Below are positions 9,114-17,433 of a DNA stretch of 40,731 nucleotides, piece by piece. The translations under genes and the position numbers were made by a program. The notes beneath the pieces are model-generated. The model did not search any database and was not told where the DNA came from. It worked only from the letters and a program-made list of their open reading frames with translations. Where the stretch lies: positions 18,281-59,011 of the forward strand of contig CADBJW010000016.1 in the NCBI GenBank assembly GCA_902795135.1, given 5' to 3'. The stretch comes from an uncultured Eubacteriales bacterium. GTDB taxonomy: Bacteria > Bacillota > Clostridia > Peptostreptococcales > Anaerovoracaceae. How positions within the stretch are numbered: the first letter of the stretch is position 1; the number at the start of each line of letters is the position of its first letter.

Positions 9114-10487
9114 ATGAAAAACAATAAAATTGATATGCTGAATGGGCCTTTGCTCAGTAAAATCATCCTGTTCGCTTTGCCGCTGATGATTACGAGTACA
9201 CTGCAGCAACTGTTTAACGCCACGGATATCGCGGTCGTTGGACGATTTGCAGGAAATCAGGCACTGGCTGCAGTAGGAAGCAATGGCCCGATCATCAACT
9301 TAATTATTAATCTCTTGATTGGCCTTTCGATGGGTGCCAATGTAGTAATTGCTAACTACATTGGGCAGGGCAGAAAGGACAGAGTCAAAGATGCAGTACA
9401 CACCGCTTTCTTGATTTCCATCATTGGCGGTGCTTTCTTTGGTGCTTTGGGCGTTGCGGTTGCCAGGCCGATCCTTACCGCCATGGATTCACCAGAGGAT
9501 GTCATCGATTTGGCGACTCTGTATTTGCGTATTTATTTTGCCGGGCTGCCGATGCTGTCCGTCTACAATTTCTGCTCTTCGATTCTGAGGAGCAAAGGCG
9601 ATACGATGCGTCCGCTGATTGCTCTTGCCATATCCGGGGTGATCAATGTTGGGTTGAACCTCTTGCTGGTGGCGGTCTTTCATATGAGCGTTGCGGGAGT
9701 GGCCATCGCCACAGTGGTTTCCAATACGATCAGTGCCGTTATGCTGGTCGTCATGCTCGTCAAGGAAACCGACGAGTTCCATCTGGAGTTTCGAAAGCTT
9801 CGGTTCTATAGAGAGCATCTGAAGAGAATCATCCAGATCGGATTGCCAACGGGTGTGCAGAGCATGGTGTTCTCCTTGTCCAACATATTTATTCAAGCCG
9901 CTGTCAACAGTTTTGGATCCAATGCGATCGCGGGATCTGCGGCAGCCTTGAATTTTGAGTATTTCTCGTATTTTGCGCTGAATGCCTTTGTGCAAACGGC
10001 CATGACATTTACGAGTCAGAATTATGGCGCTTTGAATATGAAACGCTGCAGGACGATCTATTGGCGATGTATGATCTGCGGCGTCCTGGCAGCTATGATC
10101 TGCAATTTCGGTTTCTATCTGGGCAGAGTGTTCTTCATCGGCTTGTTTACCGAGTCACCAGAGGTTGCAGAATGGGCCTTTGTGAGGATGGAATGCGTGC
10201 TTCTGTTCCAGTGGATCGCTCTGTCTTATGAAGTGAGCGGCGCGGCCATGCGAGGCATGGGACACTCGACACTGCCGGCCATCATCACCGTCATCGGAAC
10301 GTGTGTTTTAAGAATCGCGTGGATTTTTACTGTATTTGCCCAGAGCCATGACTTCGAAGTGTTGCTTAATATTTACCCGATTTCCTGGTGTGTCACAGGA
10401 GCAGCCATGCTGGTCACATATTTCCTGATCCGGCGCCGGGAAGAAAAGCGTGTAAACGTATATGCCAACGTGCAGGTCGACCTGTAA
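9114..10487 (+). CDS. MATE family multidrug/metabolite efflux transporter
   Basis: This ~457-residue protein has about twelve membrane segments in two halves and the MATE-type opening LSKIILFALPLMITSTLQQLFNATD-like pattern, plus AAVGSNGPIINLI and GLSMGANVVIA. Such proteins export cationic drugs or metabolites in exchange for Na+ or H+. The ATG at 9114 is preferred because the sequence from MKNNKIDMLNGPLL matches the family N-terminus; a GTG at 9090 inside prfB is possible. No clear ribosome site precedes either start, so translation is probably coupled to prfB, whose stop is 16 bases upstream. Substrate unknown. Confidence 0.9.
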   Translation: MKNNKIDMLNGPLLSKIILFALPLMITSTLQQLFNATDIAVVGRFAGNQALAAVGSNGPIINLIINLLIGLSMGANVVIANYIGQGRKDRVKDAVHTAFLISIIGGAFFGALGVAVARPILTAMDSPEDVIDLATLYLRIYFAGLPMLSVYNFCSSILRSKGDTMRPLIALAISGVINVGLNLLLVAVFHMSVAGVAIATVVSNTISAVMLVVMLVKETDEFHLEFRKLRFYREHLKRIIQIGLPTGVQSMVFSLSNIFIQAAVNSFGSNAIAGSAAALNFEYFSYFALNAFVQTAMTFTSQNYGALNMKRCRTIYWRCMICGVLAAMICNFGFYLGRVFFIGLFTESPEVAEWAFVRMECVLLFQWIALSYEVSGAAMRGMGHSTLPAIITVIGTCVLRIAWIFTVFAQSHDFEVLLNIYPISWCVTGAAMLVTYFLIRRREEKRVNVYANVQVDL

Positions 10488-10536
10488 TGTGTCAATAGAC
10501 ACAGTACCTTGTATACAGTATTTAATAAAATACAAC

Positions 10537-10565
10537 TTGTATAGATTTGGGTGATATGTTAATAT
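10537..10565 (+). promoter_or_regulatory. Probable sigma-A promoter for the decarboxylase beta-subunit gene
   Basis: TTGTAT and TAATAT are spaced by 17 bases, about 60 bases before the start codon. The -35 sequence TTGTATA is one of two copies (10509 and 10537) flanking the inverted repeat GTATTT/AAATAC, which may be an operator. Confidence 0.55.
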
Positions 10566-10571
10566 TTTATC

Positions 10572-10591
10572 AGTGATGCAAAGGCATCGCT
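10572..10591 (+). other. Stem-loop at the predicted 5' end of the beta-subunit mRNA
   Basis: AGTGATGC pairs with GCATCGCT (one G-U pair) around AAAG, starting where the promoter at 10537-10565 would place the first transcribed base. It may be a message-stabilising 5' hairpin. Confidence 0.45.
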
Positions 10592-10624
10592 GTGTCATTA
10601 TGCAAAAAAGGAGATGCAAAATTT

Positions 10625-11791
10625 ATGGGCGCAATAGGTGAAACTTTATTGAAATTCTGGGAATCAACTGGAATTGCGAATTTCGGTTACCAGAGCGGAA
10701 TTATGATCGTGGTAGCGCTGTTCTTCCTTTATCTGGCTATCAGACATGGATTTGAACCGCTGTTGCTCGTTCCGATCGCATTCGGTATGTTGCTTTCAAA
10801 CCTGCCGATGACAGGAATCTTCCTGAATGACGTCGTACATGAGGGGATTACCAATTCCAACCAACTTTCTGATGCCGGTATATTCTCGATATTCTACTTG
10901 CTAAAACCTGTCTTGCCATCACTGATATTCCTTGGTGTTGGTGCCATGACAGACTTTGGACCGCTTATTGCAAATCCTAAGTCTCTGCTGATGGGCGCAG
11001 CAGCTCAGCTTGGAATCTTCTTCGCATTCTTCTCAGCGATTTTCCTGGGATTCAATGCACAGGAAGCCGGTTCCATCGGTATCATCGGAGGAGCAGACGG
11101 CCCTACAGCTATCTATCTGACGACGAAACTGGCAGACCACTTAGTTGGCCCGATTGCCGTTGCGGCATATTCGTATATGGCTCTCGTTCCGATCATTCAG
11201 CCGCCAATCATGAAGCTGTTAACGACAGAACATGAACGGAAGATCAAGATGGAACAGTTGAGAACCGTATCCCAGAGAGAAAAGATTCTCTTCCCAATTG
11301 CTGTAACCGTTGTAATCGCACTGTTGCTTCCGTCCGTAGCACCGCTGATCGGTATGCTGATGATGGGTAACCTGTTCAAAGAAAGCGGCAGAACAGCAAG
11401 ACTTTCGGATACTTCATCCAACGCCCTTTCCAATGTCCTGGTTATCCTGCTGGGAACTTGTGTAGGAGCTTCTGCTACAGGTACGACATTCCTTACCTGG
11501 GCAACGATCAAGATCGTTATTCTCGGTGTACTGGCATTCTGCTTCGGTACTGCAGGCGGCGTACTGATTGCGAAACTGATGAACGTACTATCAAAGACAC
11601 CAATCAATCCATTGATTGGATCGGCCGGTGTATCAGCCGTACCAATGGCAGCGCGTGTATCGCAGGTTGAAGGGCAAAAGGCAAATCCTACGAACTTCTT
11701 ATTGATGCACGCAATGGGACCAAACGTAGCAGGCGTTATCGGATCTGGCGTAGCTGCCGGTGTAATGCTCTGCATGTATGGTGGATATTAA
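10625..11791 (+). CDS. Sodium ion-translocating decarboxylase beta subunit (GcdB/OadB/MmdB family)
   Basis: This 388-residue integral membrane protein has about ten membrane segments. It carries the family signatures GSIGIIGGADGPTAIY (the Asp of this motif is part of the Na+ path) and VGASATGTTFL, and the C-terminal GSAGVSAVPMAARV and LMHAMGPNVAGVIGSGVAAG. In glutaconyl-CoA, oxaloacetate or methylmalonyl-CoA decarboxylase the beta subunit removes CO2 from carboxybiotin and pumps 1-2 Na+ out. The ATG at 10625 lies 11 bases after AAAGGAG. No alpha, gamma or biotin-carrier subunit is adjacent; the gene has its own promoter and terminator, so partners must be elsewhere. The substrate class cannot be told from the beta subunit alone. 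Confidence 0.93.
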   Translation: MGAIGETLLKFWESTGIANFGYQSGIMIVVALFFLYLAIRHGFEPLLLVPIAFGMLLSNLPMTGIFLNDVVHEGITNSNQLSDAGIFSIFYLLKPVLPSLIFLGVGAMTDFGPLIANPKSLLMGAAAQLGIFFAFFSAIFLGFNAQEAGSIGIIGGADGPTAIYLTTKLADHLVGPIAVAAYSYMALVPIIQPPIMKLLTTEHERKIKMEQLRTVSQREKILFPIAVTVVIALLLPSVAPLIGMLMMGNLFKESGRTARLSDTSSNALSNVLVILLGTCVGASATGTTFLTWATIKIVILGVLAFCFGTAGGVLIAKLMNVLSKTPINPLIGSAGVSAVPMAARVSQVEGQKANPTNFLLMHAMGPNVAGVIGSGVAAGVMLCMYGGY

Positions 11792-11837
11792 TCTTAAATC
11801 GGAAAATCTCTAAAATCATTTTTATACACTTTGAGAG

Positions 11838-11865
11838 CCCCGTAACCGAAAGGTTTCGGGGTTTT
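11838..11865 (+). terminator. Intrinsic terminator after the decarboxylase beta subunit
   Basis: CCCCGTAACC pairs with GGTTTCGGGG (one mismatch) around GAAA, followed by TTTT. Confidence 0.85.
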
Positions 11866-11911
11866 CAACAAAAGACACAGTTTACGGATTATTACACAAA
11901 GAGAAAAGAGT

Positions 11912-12565
11912 ATGAAGAACATCGATACAGTAGTTTTTGACTTCGACGGGACCGTTATGGATACGAACAATATCATCATAATGTCCTGGCAACACACCTT
12001 CAAAACCATTACCGGCAAGGAAGCGGATAAAGCGATGCTCCATGCCTCCTTTGGAGAGCCGCTGGAGTACAGCATGAAAAAGTTTTTCCCGGACCTTCCC
12101 GTAGAAGAATCCATCAAGGTCTATCGAGATTATCACAGAGAGAAGTTTGTAGATATGATCGAACTGTTTCCGGGAATCGAGGCGCTGCTTGCCGGACTAA
12201 AGGACAAAGGCTACAAAACAGGTCTGGCCACATCGAGATTGAAAGTGACCACTTATCAGGGTTTGGAAAAGTACGATTTATTCAGATATTTGGATACCGT
12301 CATTACCGTTGAGGATGTCACAAAAGCAAAGCCGGACCCGGAGATCCTTTTGACTACATTGGGAAAACTCGGATCCAAACCGGAAAACAGTGTGATGGTT
12401 GGCGATACGAGACTGGATATCGCCTGTGCGAACCATGCGGGTGCAACCAGCGTATTGGTTGGATGGAGTCAGGCCCTTGCAGGCAAAACAAAAGAGGACT
12501 TCACAGGAAGCGAAGTCCCCGATCATATCATAAAAGCGCCGGAAGAATTGTTTGCGATTATTTGA
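11912..12565 (+). CDS. HAD superfamily phosphatase (PpaX/phosphoglycolate phosphatase type)
   Basis: This 217-residue HAD hydrolase has the catalytic DFDGTVMDT at the N-terminus, motif II TSR near 110, the KPDPEI motif III region near 145, and motif IV VGDTRLDIACANHAGA near 170. An alpha-helical cap lies between about 16 and 85. Close family members hydrolyse phosphoglycolate, pyrophosphate (PpaX) or nucleotide monophosphates; the substrate cannot be assigned here. The gene converges with a phosphoribosyltransferase gene: the two coding ends overlap by eight bases with no terminator between them. A link to purine salvage is plausible from position only. Confidence 0.87.
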   Translation: MKNIDTVVFDFDGTVMDTNNIIIMSWQHTFKTITGKEADKAMLHASFGEPLEYSMKKFFPDLPVEESIKVYRDYHREKFVDMIELFPGIEALLAGLKDKGYKTGLATSRLKVTTYQGLEKYDLFRYLDTVITVEDVTKAKPDPEILLTTLGKLGSKPENSVMVGDTRLDIACANHAGATSVLVGWSQALAGKTKEDFTGSEVPDHIIKAPEELFAII

Positions 12566-13112
12566 TTACTTCACCGGCACCGTTAAACAACGGAAGTTTG
12601 CCGAGCACGGTAATGTCCGTCCGGTCGTAGGAATCGCCTTCGGCGAGAACGGCCATTTTGGCAACGATATTTCCGCCGGCTTTTTCGACCAGTTTTTCCA
12701 TGGCGCGCAAAGACTCTCCGGTACTGATTACATCATCCACGATCAGGACACGTTTGCCTTTTAACTTGGCAGCGTCATCTTCACCGATAAACAGCTTTTG
12801 TTTGTCAAGGGTTGTAATCGAATTCACATCTGCGGTGAGTGGCTCACCCATGTAAACCTTCTGCGCTTTCAGAGCAACAACGTACTCGTTGACGCCTGCT
12901 TGCCGTGCCATTTCATAAATCAAAGGAATACTTTTGGATGCGGACGTCAGCATAATGTCAAATTCCGGTGCTTTTGCGAGCAACTCCTTTGCAGCATGCT
13001 GTGTAATTTCCACATCGCCGTACAGAATGAAAGCCGCGATTTGCAAGTCATCCGCTACATGGAACAGTTTCAGATTTCTTTTCATCCCAGCGATATCTAC
13101 TTCGTAAAACAT
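12558..13112 (-). CDS. Purine-type phosphoribosyltransferase family protein
   Basis: This 184-residue PRTase carries the PRPP-binding motif VLIVDDVISTGESL near residue 120, preceded by the flexible-loop region and followed by a GGNIVAKMAVLAEGD core strand. The overall pattern is nearest to adenine/xanthine phosphoribosyltransferases. It would join a free base to PRPP to form a nucleotide in the cytoplasm. The start is fixed by GGAGG seven bases before the ATG; a longer frame reaching 13295 has no such site and would be unlike the family. It diverges from the riboswitch-controlled nucleoside transporter, so a purine salvage role is likely. A TATTAT -10-like element lies at 13151-13156 on its strand. 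Base specificity is not known. Confidence 0.82.
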   Translation of the reverse strand: MFYEVDIAGMKRNLKLFHVADDLQIAAFILYGDVEITQHAAKELLAKAPEFDIMLTSASKSIPLIYEMARQAGVNEYVVALKAQKVYMGEPLTADVNSITTLDKQKLFIGEDDAAKLKGKRVLIVDDVISTGESLRAMEKLVEKAGGNIVAKMAVLAEGDSYDRTDITVLGKLPLFNGAGEVIK

Positions 13113-13214
13113 GATAAACCTCCGTTGATTCGAGTAGTAATTACGTTCTAATAATACCACAAAATGCGGTGTAAAACAGCGTAAAATTGAGCAAGATTGT
13201 AAGACACATTTACC

Positions 13215-13243
13215 TTGACACTGAAACCTCAAGTTGGTACACT
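13215..13243 (+). promoter_or_regulatory. Sigma-A promoter of the nucleoside transporter operon
   Basis: TTGACA (perfect -35) and TACACT are spaced by exactly 17 bases. The predicted start of transcription (~13250) lies ~30 bases before the riboswitch aptamer. Confidence 0.85.
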
Positions 13244-13249
13244 CAAAAC

Positions 13250-13267
13250 GTGAAAGGAACCTTTCAC
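13250..13267 (+). other. Palindrome at the transporter transcription start
   Basis: GTGAAAGG-AA-CCTTTCAC is a perfect inverted repeat lying at the predicted first transcribed bases. It is either an operator for a repressor or a 5' mRNA hairpin. Confidence 0.5.
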
Positions 13268-13282
13268 AATTGTAAATATTTG

Positions 13283-13347
13283 CCAATATAAGCACGAAGA
13301 AGTGGTACAGTGCGTCTCTACCGTAACGCCTGAGTTACGACTATTGG
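13283..13347 (+). ncRNA. Purine riboswitch aptamer, guanine type, variant
   Basis: The three-way junction of the purine riboswitch can be traced. P1 is CCAATA/TATTGG (13283-13288 with 13342-13347). J1/2 is TAA. P2 begins GCAC/GTGC and is imperfect. Loop L2 GAAGTGG resembles the usual GATATGG. J2/3 is GTCTCTACC (usual AGTTTCTACC). P3 is GTAAC/GTTAC with loop GCCTGA. J3/1 is GACTAT. The pyrimidine that pairs with the ligand (GAC) is C, indicating guanine or a guanine-like ligand rather than adenine. GG of L2 can pair with CC of L3. It lies between the promoter and a terminator ahead of a nucleoside-binding lipoprotein gene. The P2, L2 and L3 sequences depart from the consensus, so ligand (guanine, guanosine, deoxyguanosine) is open. 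Confidence 0.83.
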
Positions 13348-13443
13348 ATCATTTGAGAATACCGATCGTTTCCTTTTGTTTTGGGCTTCTTGAATCGATA
13401 GTGTGGAACGAAGAGTGTGGTTTTGTTACAGTAGTTTATTGGC

Positions 13444-13467
13444 AGACAGGTTCTAAACCTGTCTTTT
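13444..13467 (+). terminator. Riboswitch-controlled terminator ahead of the BMP gene
   Basis: AGACAGGTT pairs with AACCTGTCT around CTA, then TTTT. It stands between the aptamer and the lipoprotein gene, which fits an OFF switch: ligand bound, transcription stops. The bases just before it (TATTGG, 13438-13443) repeat the 3' strand of aptamer stem P1. Confidence 0.85.
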
Positions 13468-13500
13468 GTGTTTTCTAAAGAGTAAAACAGGAGGAACAAA

Positions 13501-14721
13501 ATGAAAAAAGCAGTAGCATTAGTGCTCGCACTCATGATGGTCTTCGCGTTCACTGCAGTATTTACAGGCTGCGGCGGATCCGGTGGAGATGAGGGCGAAT
13601 CAGACGGCGCATTAAAGGCTGGATTTATCTGCCTGCATGACGAAAACTCAACCTATGACAAGAACTTCATCGACGCTGCAAACGCTGCATGTGATGAATT
13701 GGGCGTTGAGGCTGTTATCAAGACAAACATCCCTGAAGGACAGGAATGTTATGATACAGCTGCAGAACTCGTTGACGCAGGTTGTGGTATCATCTTTGCG
13801 GACTCATTCGGACATGAAGATTTCATGATTCAGGCTGCAAAGGACTTCCCGGATGTACAGTTCTGTCACTCCACAGGAACAAAGGCTCACACAGAAGGTC
13901 TTGACAACTATCACAATGCATTCGCTTCCATCTACGAAGGTCGTTACCTGGCAGGCGTTGCTGCTGGAATGAAGCTGAACGAAATGATCGAAAGCGGCAA
14001 GATCACAGAAGATCAGGCTAAGATCGGATACGTTGGCGCATTTACTTATGCAGAAGTAATCTCCGGATATACTTCCTTCTTCCTTGGCGCACGTTCCGAA
14101 TGTCCATCCGCTACGATGGAAGTTACATTCACAGGTTCATGGTATGATGAAGCTGCAGAAAAAGAAGCTGCTAACAAGCTGATCAGCCGTGACTGCGTTC
14201 TGATTTCACAGCATGCTGACTCCATGGGTGCTCCTACTGCTTGTGAAGAAGCTGGTGTTCCTAACGTATCATACAACGGCAGCACTGCAGAAGCTTGTCC
14301 GAACACATTCATCGTTTCATCCAGAATCGACTGGACTCCTTACTACAAGGATGCAATGCAGAAGCTGATGGATGGTGAAGCAATCGATGTTGACTATGTT
14401 GGTACTTTAGCTACTGGTTCCGTTCAGCTGACAGAAGTAAATGAAAAGGCTGCAGCAGAAGGAACACAGGCGAAGCTGGATGAAGTAAAGGCCGCTCTCG
14501 AAAACGGTGAACTCCACGTATTCGATACTTCCACATTCACGGTTGACGGCAAGACTTTAGATTCCTACAAGGCCGACGTTGATACAGATGACAAGTTCAC
14601 TCCTGATACAGAAGCTATTCAGGACGGATACTTCAATGAATCATCCCCTGAGTTGAGATCAGCTCCTTACTTTGATATCAAGGCAATCGACGGAATCAAG
14701 ACTCTCGACGAGAAAATGTAA
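13501..14721 (+). CDS. BMP family nucleoside-binding lipoprotein of ABC importer
   Basis: This 406-residue lipoprotein has a signal peptide with lipobox FTGC (Cys ~25), a Gly/Glu/Asp-rich linker, then a periplasmic-binding fold of the BMP (basic membrane protein, PnrA-like) family: AGFICLHDENSTYDKNFIDAA, YEGRYLAGVAAGMK, KIGYVGAFTYAEVISGYTSFFLGA and VSYNGS. Such proteins capture purine nucleosides outside the membrane for the downstream permeases. AGGAGG precedes the ATG. The gene follows a guanine-type riboswitch and terminator and precedes the ATPase and two permeases of one importer, so nucleoside uptake is well supported; the exact nucleoside is not. Codon choice is noticeably uniform, as in highly expressed genes. 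Confidence 0.92.
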   Translation: MKKAVALVLALMMVFAFTAVFTGCGGSGGDEGESDGALKAGFICLHDENSTYDKNFIDAANAACDELGVEAVIKTNIPEGQECYDTAAELVDAGCGIIFADSFGHEDFMIQAAKDFPDVQFCHSTGTKAHTEGLDNYHNAFASIYEGRYLAGVAAGMKLNEMIESGKITEDQAKIGYVGAFTYAEVISGYTSFFLGARSECPSATMEVTFTGSWYDEAAEKEAANKLISRDCVLISQHADSMGAPTACEEAGVPNVSYNGSTAEACPNTFIVSSRIDWTPYYKDAMQKLMDGEAIDVDYVGTLATGSVQLTEVNEKAAAEGTQAKLDEVKAALENGELHVFDTSTFTVDGKTLDSYKADVDTDDKFTPDTEAIQDGYFNESSPELRSAPYFDIKAIDGIKTLDEKM

Positions 14722-14741
14722 GACGTGCAGATAAATATACG

Positions 14742-14767
14742 GAAAGCCCCGGATATTCCGGGGTTTT
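14742..14767 (+). terminator. Attenuator between binding protein and ATPase genes
   Basis: CCCCGGA pairs with TCCGGGG around TAT and is followed by TTTT, 30 bases after the lipoprotein stop and 31 before the ATPase start. Partial readthrough would give more binding protein than transporter, a common arrangement. Confidence 0.75.
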
Positions 14768-14798
14768 CCTTGTTTCATAACCGGAAAGGCAGATTGTT

Positions 14799-16337
14799 TT
14801 GGAAAATAGACCGATTGCAGTATCGATGCGCAACATCACAAAAGTTTTCGGCGATACCGTTGCGAATGATGGTGTTACGTTGGATATATACCGCGGAGAA
14901 ATATTATCACTTCTCGGTGAAAACGGAAGCGGTAAAACAACATTAATGAATATGCTGTCCGGAATATACTTTCCTGACGGCGGAGAAATACTGATAAACA
15001 ACGAACCGGTCATGATCAGCTCTCCAAGAGAAGCCTTTGATCACGGCATTGGTATGATCCATCAGCATTTCAAACTGGTAGATGTATTTACTGCGGCAGA
15101 AAATATCGTGCTTGGCCTGGAAGAAAAGGGCAAGCTTGATATGGAACAAGCAGAAAACAAAATACGTGAGATCTGTAATACCTACGGATTTGACGTGGAC
15201 CCGAAACAGAAAATTTACAACATGTCCGTTTCCCAAAAGCAGACGGTGGAGATCGTAAAGGTTCTTTACAGAGGTGCAGACATCCTCATCCTGGACGAAC
15301 CGACGGCAGTACTGACACCGCAGGAAACAGACAAGCTTTTTGCTGTTCTCAGAAATATGAAAAAAGATGGCAAGACCGTTGTCATCATCACCCATAAACT
15401 TCACGAAGTACTGGCTATTTCGGATCGTGTTGCCGTGCTGAGAAAAGGCCAGTTTGTTGGCGAAATGATTACAGCACAGACCAACGAACAGGAAATGACC
15501 AACATGATGGTCGGCCGGGCAGTCGAGCTCAATATCGACCGGCCGGAGCCTGTCGACCCGAAACCAAGAGTAAAGGTGGAACACCTGACGGTCAAAGGCC
15601 CGGATGGGGTCATGAAGCTGGACGATGTTTCTTTCACGGCGAACACAGGAGAAATTCTGGGAATCGCCGGAATTTCAGGATGTGGACAGAAAGAACTTCT
15701 GGAATCGATCGCTGGCCTGCAGCGTGTCGAAAAAGGTTCCATTCAGTACATTCATGAAAGCGGTGAAAGCGAAGAACTTTTGGGCAAGGATCCCCTGAGG
15801 ATTGCGGAAATGGGTGTTTCCCTTTCCTTCGTCCCTGAGGACAGACTCGGCATGGGCCTTGTCGGGAGCATGGATTTGACGGATAATATGATGCTCCGTT
15901 CCTTTAGAAGAGGCAAGTCCCTGTTTACAGACAGAAAAACCCCACGTGCGTTAGCAGAGAGAGTTGTGGACGAACTGGAAGTCAATACGCCAAGCGTATC
16001 CACACAAGTTAGAAAACTGAGCGGTGGAAACGTACAGAAAGTTCTCGTCGGCAGAGAAATTGCGTCGGCGCCAACGGTTCTGCTTTCTGCCTATGCAGTA
16101 CGTGGATTAGATATTAACTCCTCCTACACGATTTATGACCTCCTGAACCAGCAAAAGGAAAAGGGCGTTGCCGTAATCTATGTAGGGGAAGACCTGGATG
16201 TTCTGCTGGAGCTTTGCGACAGAATCCTGGTACTTTGCGGAGGCAAAGTCAGCGGACTCGTTGAGGGAAGAAAAGCGGATAAGAGACAGGTTGGAATGAT
16301 GATGACAAAATTGGGAGGAGGTAGTGCAGATGAGTAA
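14799..16337 (+). CDS. Nucleoside ABC importer, double ATP-binding protein
   Basis: This 512-residue tandem ATPase is of the type found with BMP importers (YufO/NupO-like). The first half has Walker A GENGSGKTT, Q-loop IHQHFKLV, signature MSVSQKQTVEIVK and Walker B ILILDEPTAVLTP. The second half has the usual degenerate Walker A (GISGCGQKE), signature KLSGGNVQKVLVGREI and a Walker B region altered to VLLSAYAVRGLD, so only the first half is likely to hydrolyse ATP well. The start is TTG at 14799, since the family N-terminus begins before the next in-frame ATG (14826), which also lacks a ribosome site; GGAAAGG lies about ten bases before the TTG. It overlaps the first permease gene by eight bases. 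Confidence 0.92.
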   Translation: MENRPIAVSMRNITKVFGDTVANDGVTLDIYRGEILSLLGENGSGKTTLMNMLSGIYFPDGGEILINNEPVMISSPREAFDHGIGMIHQHFKLVDVFTAAENIVLGLEEKGKLDMEQAENKIREICNTYGFDVDPKQKIYNMSVSQKQTVEIVKVLYRGADILILDEPTAVLTPQETDKLFAVLRNMKKDGKTVVIITHKLHEVLAISDRVAVLRKGQFVGEMITAQTNEQEMTNMMVGRAVELNIDRPEPVDPKPRVKVEHLTVKGPDGVMKLDDVSFTANTGEILGIAGISGCGQKELLESIAGLQRVEKGSIQYIHESGESEELLGKDPLRIAEMGVSLSFVPEDRLGMGLVGSMDLTDNMMLRSFRRGKSLFTDRKTPRALAERVVDELEVNTPSVSTQVRKLSGGNVQKVLVGREIASAPTVLLSAYAVRGLDINSSYTIYDLLNQQKEKGVAVIYVGEDLDVLLELCDRILVLCGGKVSGLVEGRKADKRQVGMMMTKLGGGSADE

Positions 16338-17433
16338 GCAAATCAAAGAACCGTTCCTCCATATTACAAAAAGAAAAGAAATGCCGGCGAGAAGGGCATG
16401 GGCCATCCGAATCAGTGCAATCGTTGCAGCTTTGATTGTATGCGCGATTGTAACGACGCTCACGACTGGACTGGATCCAATCGCAGTCTACAGCGCCATG
16501 ATCGATGGTGCAGTCGGATCCTCCAGAAAAGTCCTGGTCCTGTTTAAGGAGCTGGCGTTCCTGCTTTGCATTTCACTGGCATTGACACCGGCATTCAAGA
16601 TGAAGTTCTGGAATCTGGGCGGAGAAGGTCAGGTACTGATTGGCGCCTGGGCCACGTCCGTAGTTATGATTTATCTTGGCGGTGTGCTCCCGAATGGACT
16701 GCTCATTCTGGTCATGCTCATTGCAGCGATCGGTGCCGGTGCGGTCTGGGCAATGATTCCGGCGTTTTTCAAAGCGAAGTGGGGAACCAATGAAACCTTA
16801 TTTACCCTGATGATGAACTACGTTGCCATTCAGCTGGTTGCCTATTTCATCATTCTGTGGGAAAATCCAAAAGGTTCCGGTCACGTTGGTATTATAAATC
16901 AGTCCGGCAGGGAAGGGTGGCTTCCGTATATCGGAACGAACAGCTATCTGTTCATCATTATTTTCGTAGCGATCATTACCATAGGAATGCATGTCTATCT
17001 GAAGTACAGCAAGCATGGATATGAAATCTCCGTTGTTGGAGAAAGTCAGCGGACAGCAAACTATGTCGGCATTAAAGTAGACAGAGTTATTATACGTACT
17101 CTGCTGCTCTCCGGTGCGATCTGCGGATTCACGGGTTGGATGATGGTTTCCGGAACGGACCACACAATCACTACATCCCTGGCAGGCGGCCGAGGATTTT
17201 TGGGCATCATGGTATCCTGGCTTGCCCAGTTCAACTCCATCGCAATGGTCTTTGCGGCGTTGCTGTTGGTGTTCCTTGAACAGGGGGCAGGAGAAATATC
17301 CACAAGCTGTGGATTGAACCAGTCCTTTGGAGATATCCTGACAGGAATCATCCTGTTTTTCATCATCGGATGTGAATTCTTCATCAACTATATCGTTCAC
17401 GTCCGCAAAAGCTCAGGAAAGGAGGAAGCATAA
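16330..17433 (+). CDS. Nucleoside ABC importer permease, first subunit
   Basis: This ~367-residue permease of the BPD_transp_2 family (YufP/NupP-like) has about nine to ten membrane segments. Landmarks are FWNLGGEGQVLIGAW, the ETLFTLMMNYVA segment, and the cytosolic loop VVGESQRTANYVGIKVDR that touches the ATPase. The ATG at 16330 sits eight bases after GGGAGGAGG; a GTG two codons earlier is less likely. It forms the membrane channel with the next permease. Its stop TAA shares one base with the next start. Confidence 0.92.
   Translation: MSKQIKEPFLHITKRKEMPARRAWAIRISAIVAALIVCAIVTTLTTGLDPIAVYSAMIDGAVGSSRKVLVLFKELAFLLCISLALTPAFKMKFWNLGGEGQVLIGAWATSVVMIYLGGVLPNGLLILVMLIAAIGAGAVWAMIPAFFKAKWGTNETLFTLMMNYVAIQLVAYFIILWENPKGSGHVGIINQSGREGWLPYIGTNSYLFIIIFVAIITIGMHVYLKYSKHGYEISVVGESQRTANYVGIKVDRVIIRTLLLSGAICGFTGWMMVSGTDHTITTSLAGGRGFLGIMVSWLAQFNSIAMVFAALLLVFLEQGAGEISTSCGLNQSFGDILTGIILFFIIGCEFFINYIVHVRKSSGKEEA

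Noticed and set aside
13113-13295. N-terminal extension of the phosphoribosyltransferase frame to 13295
   Set aside because: GGAGG directly before the ATG at 13112 and the family N-terminus place the start there; the extension crosses the promoter of the divergent operon.
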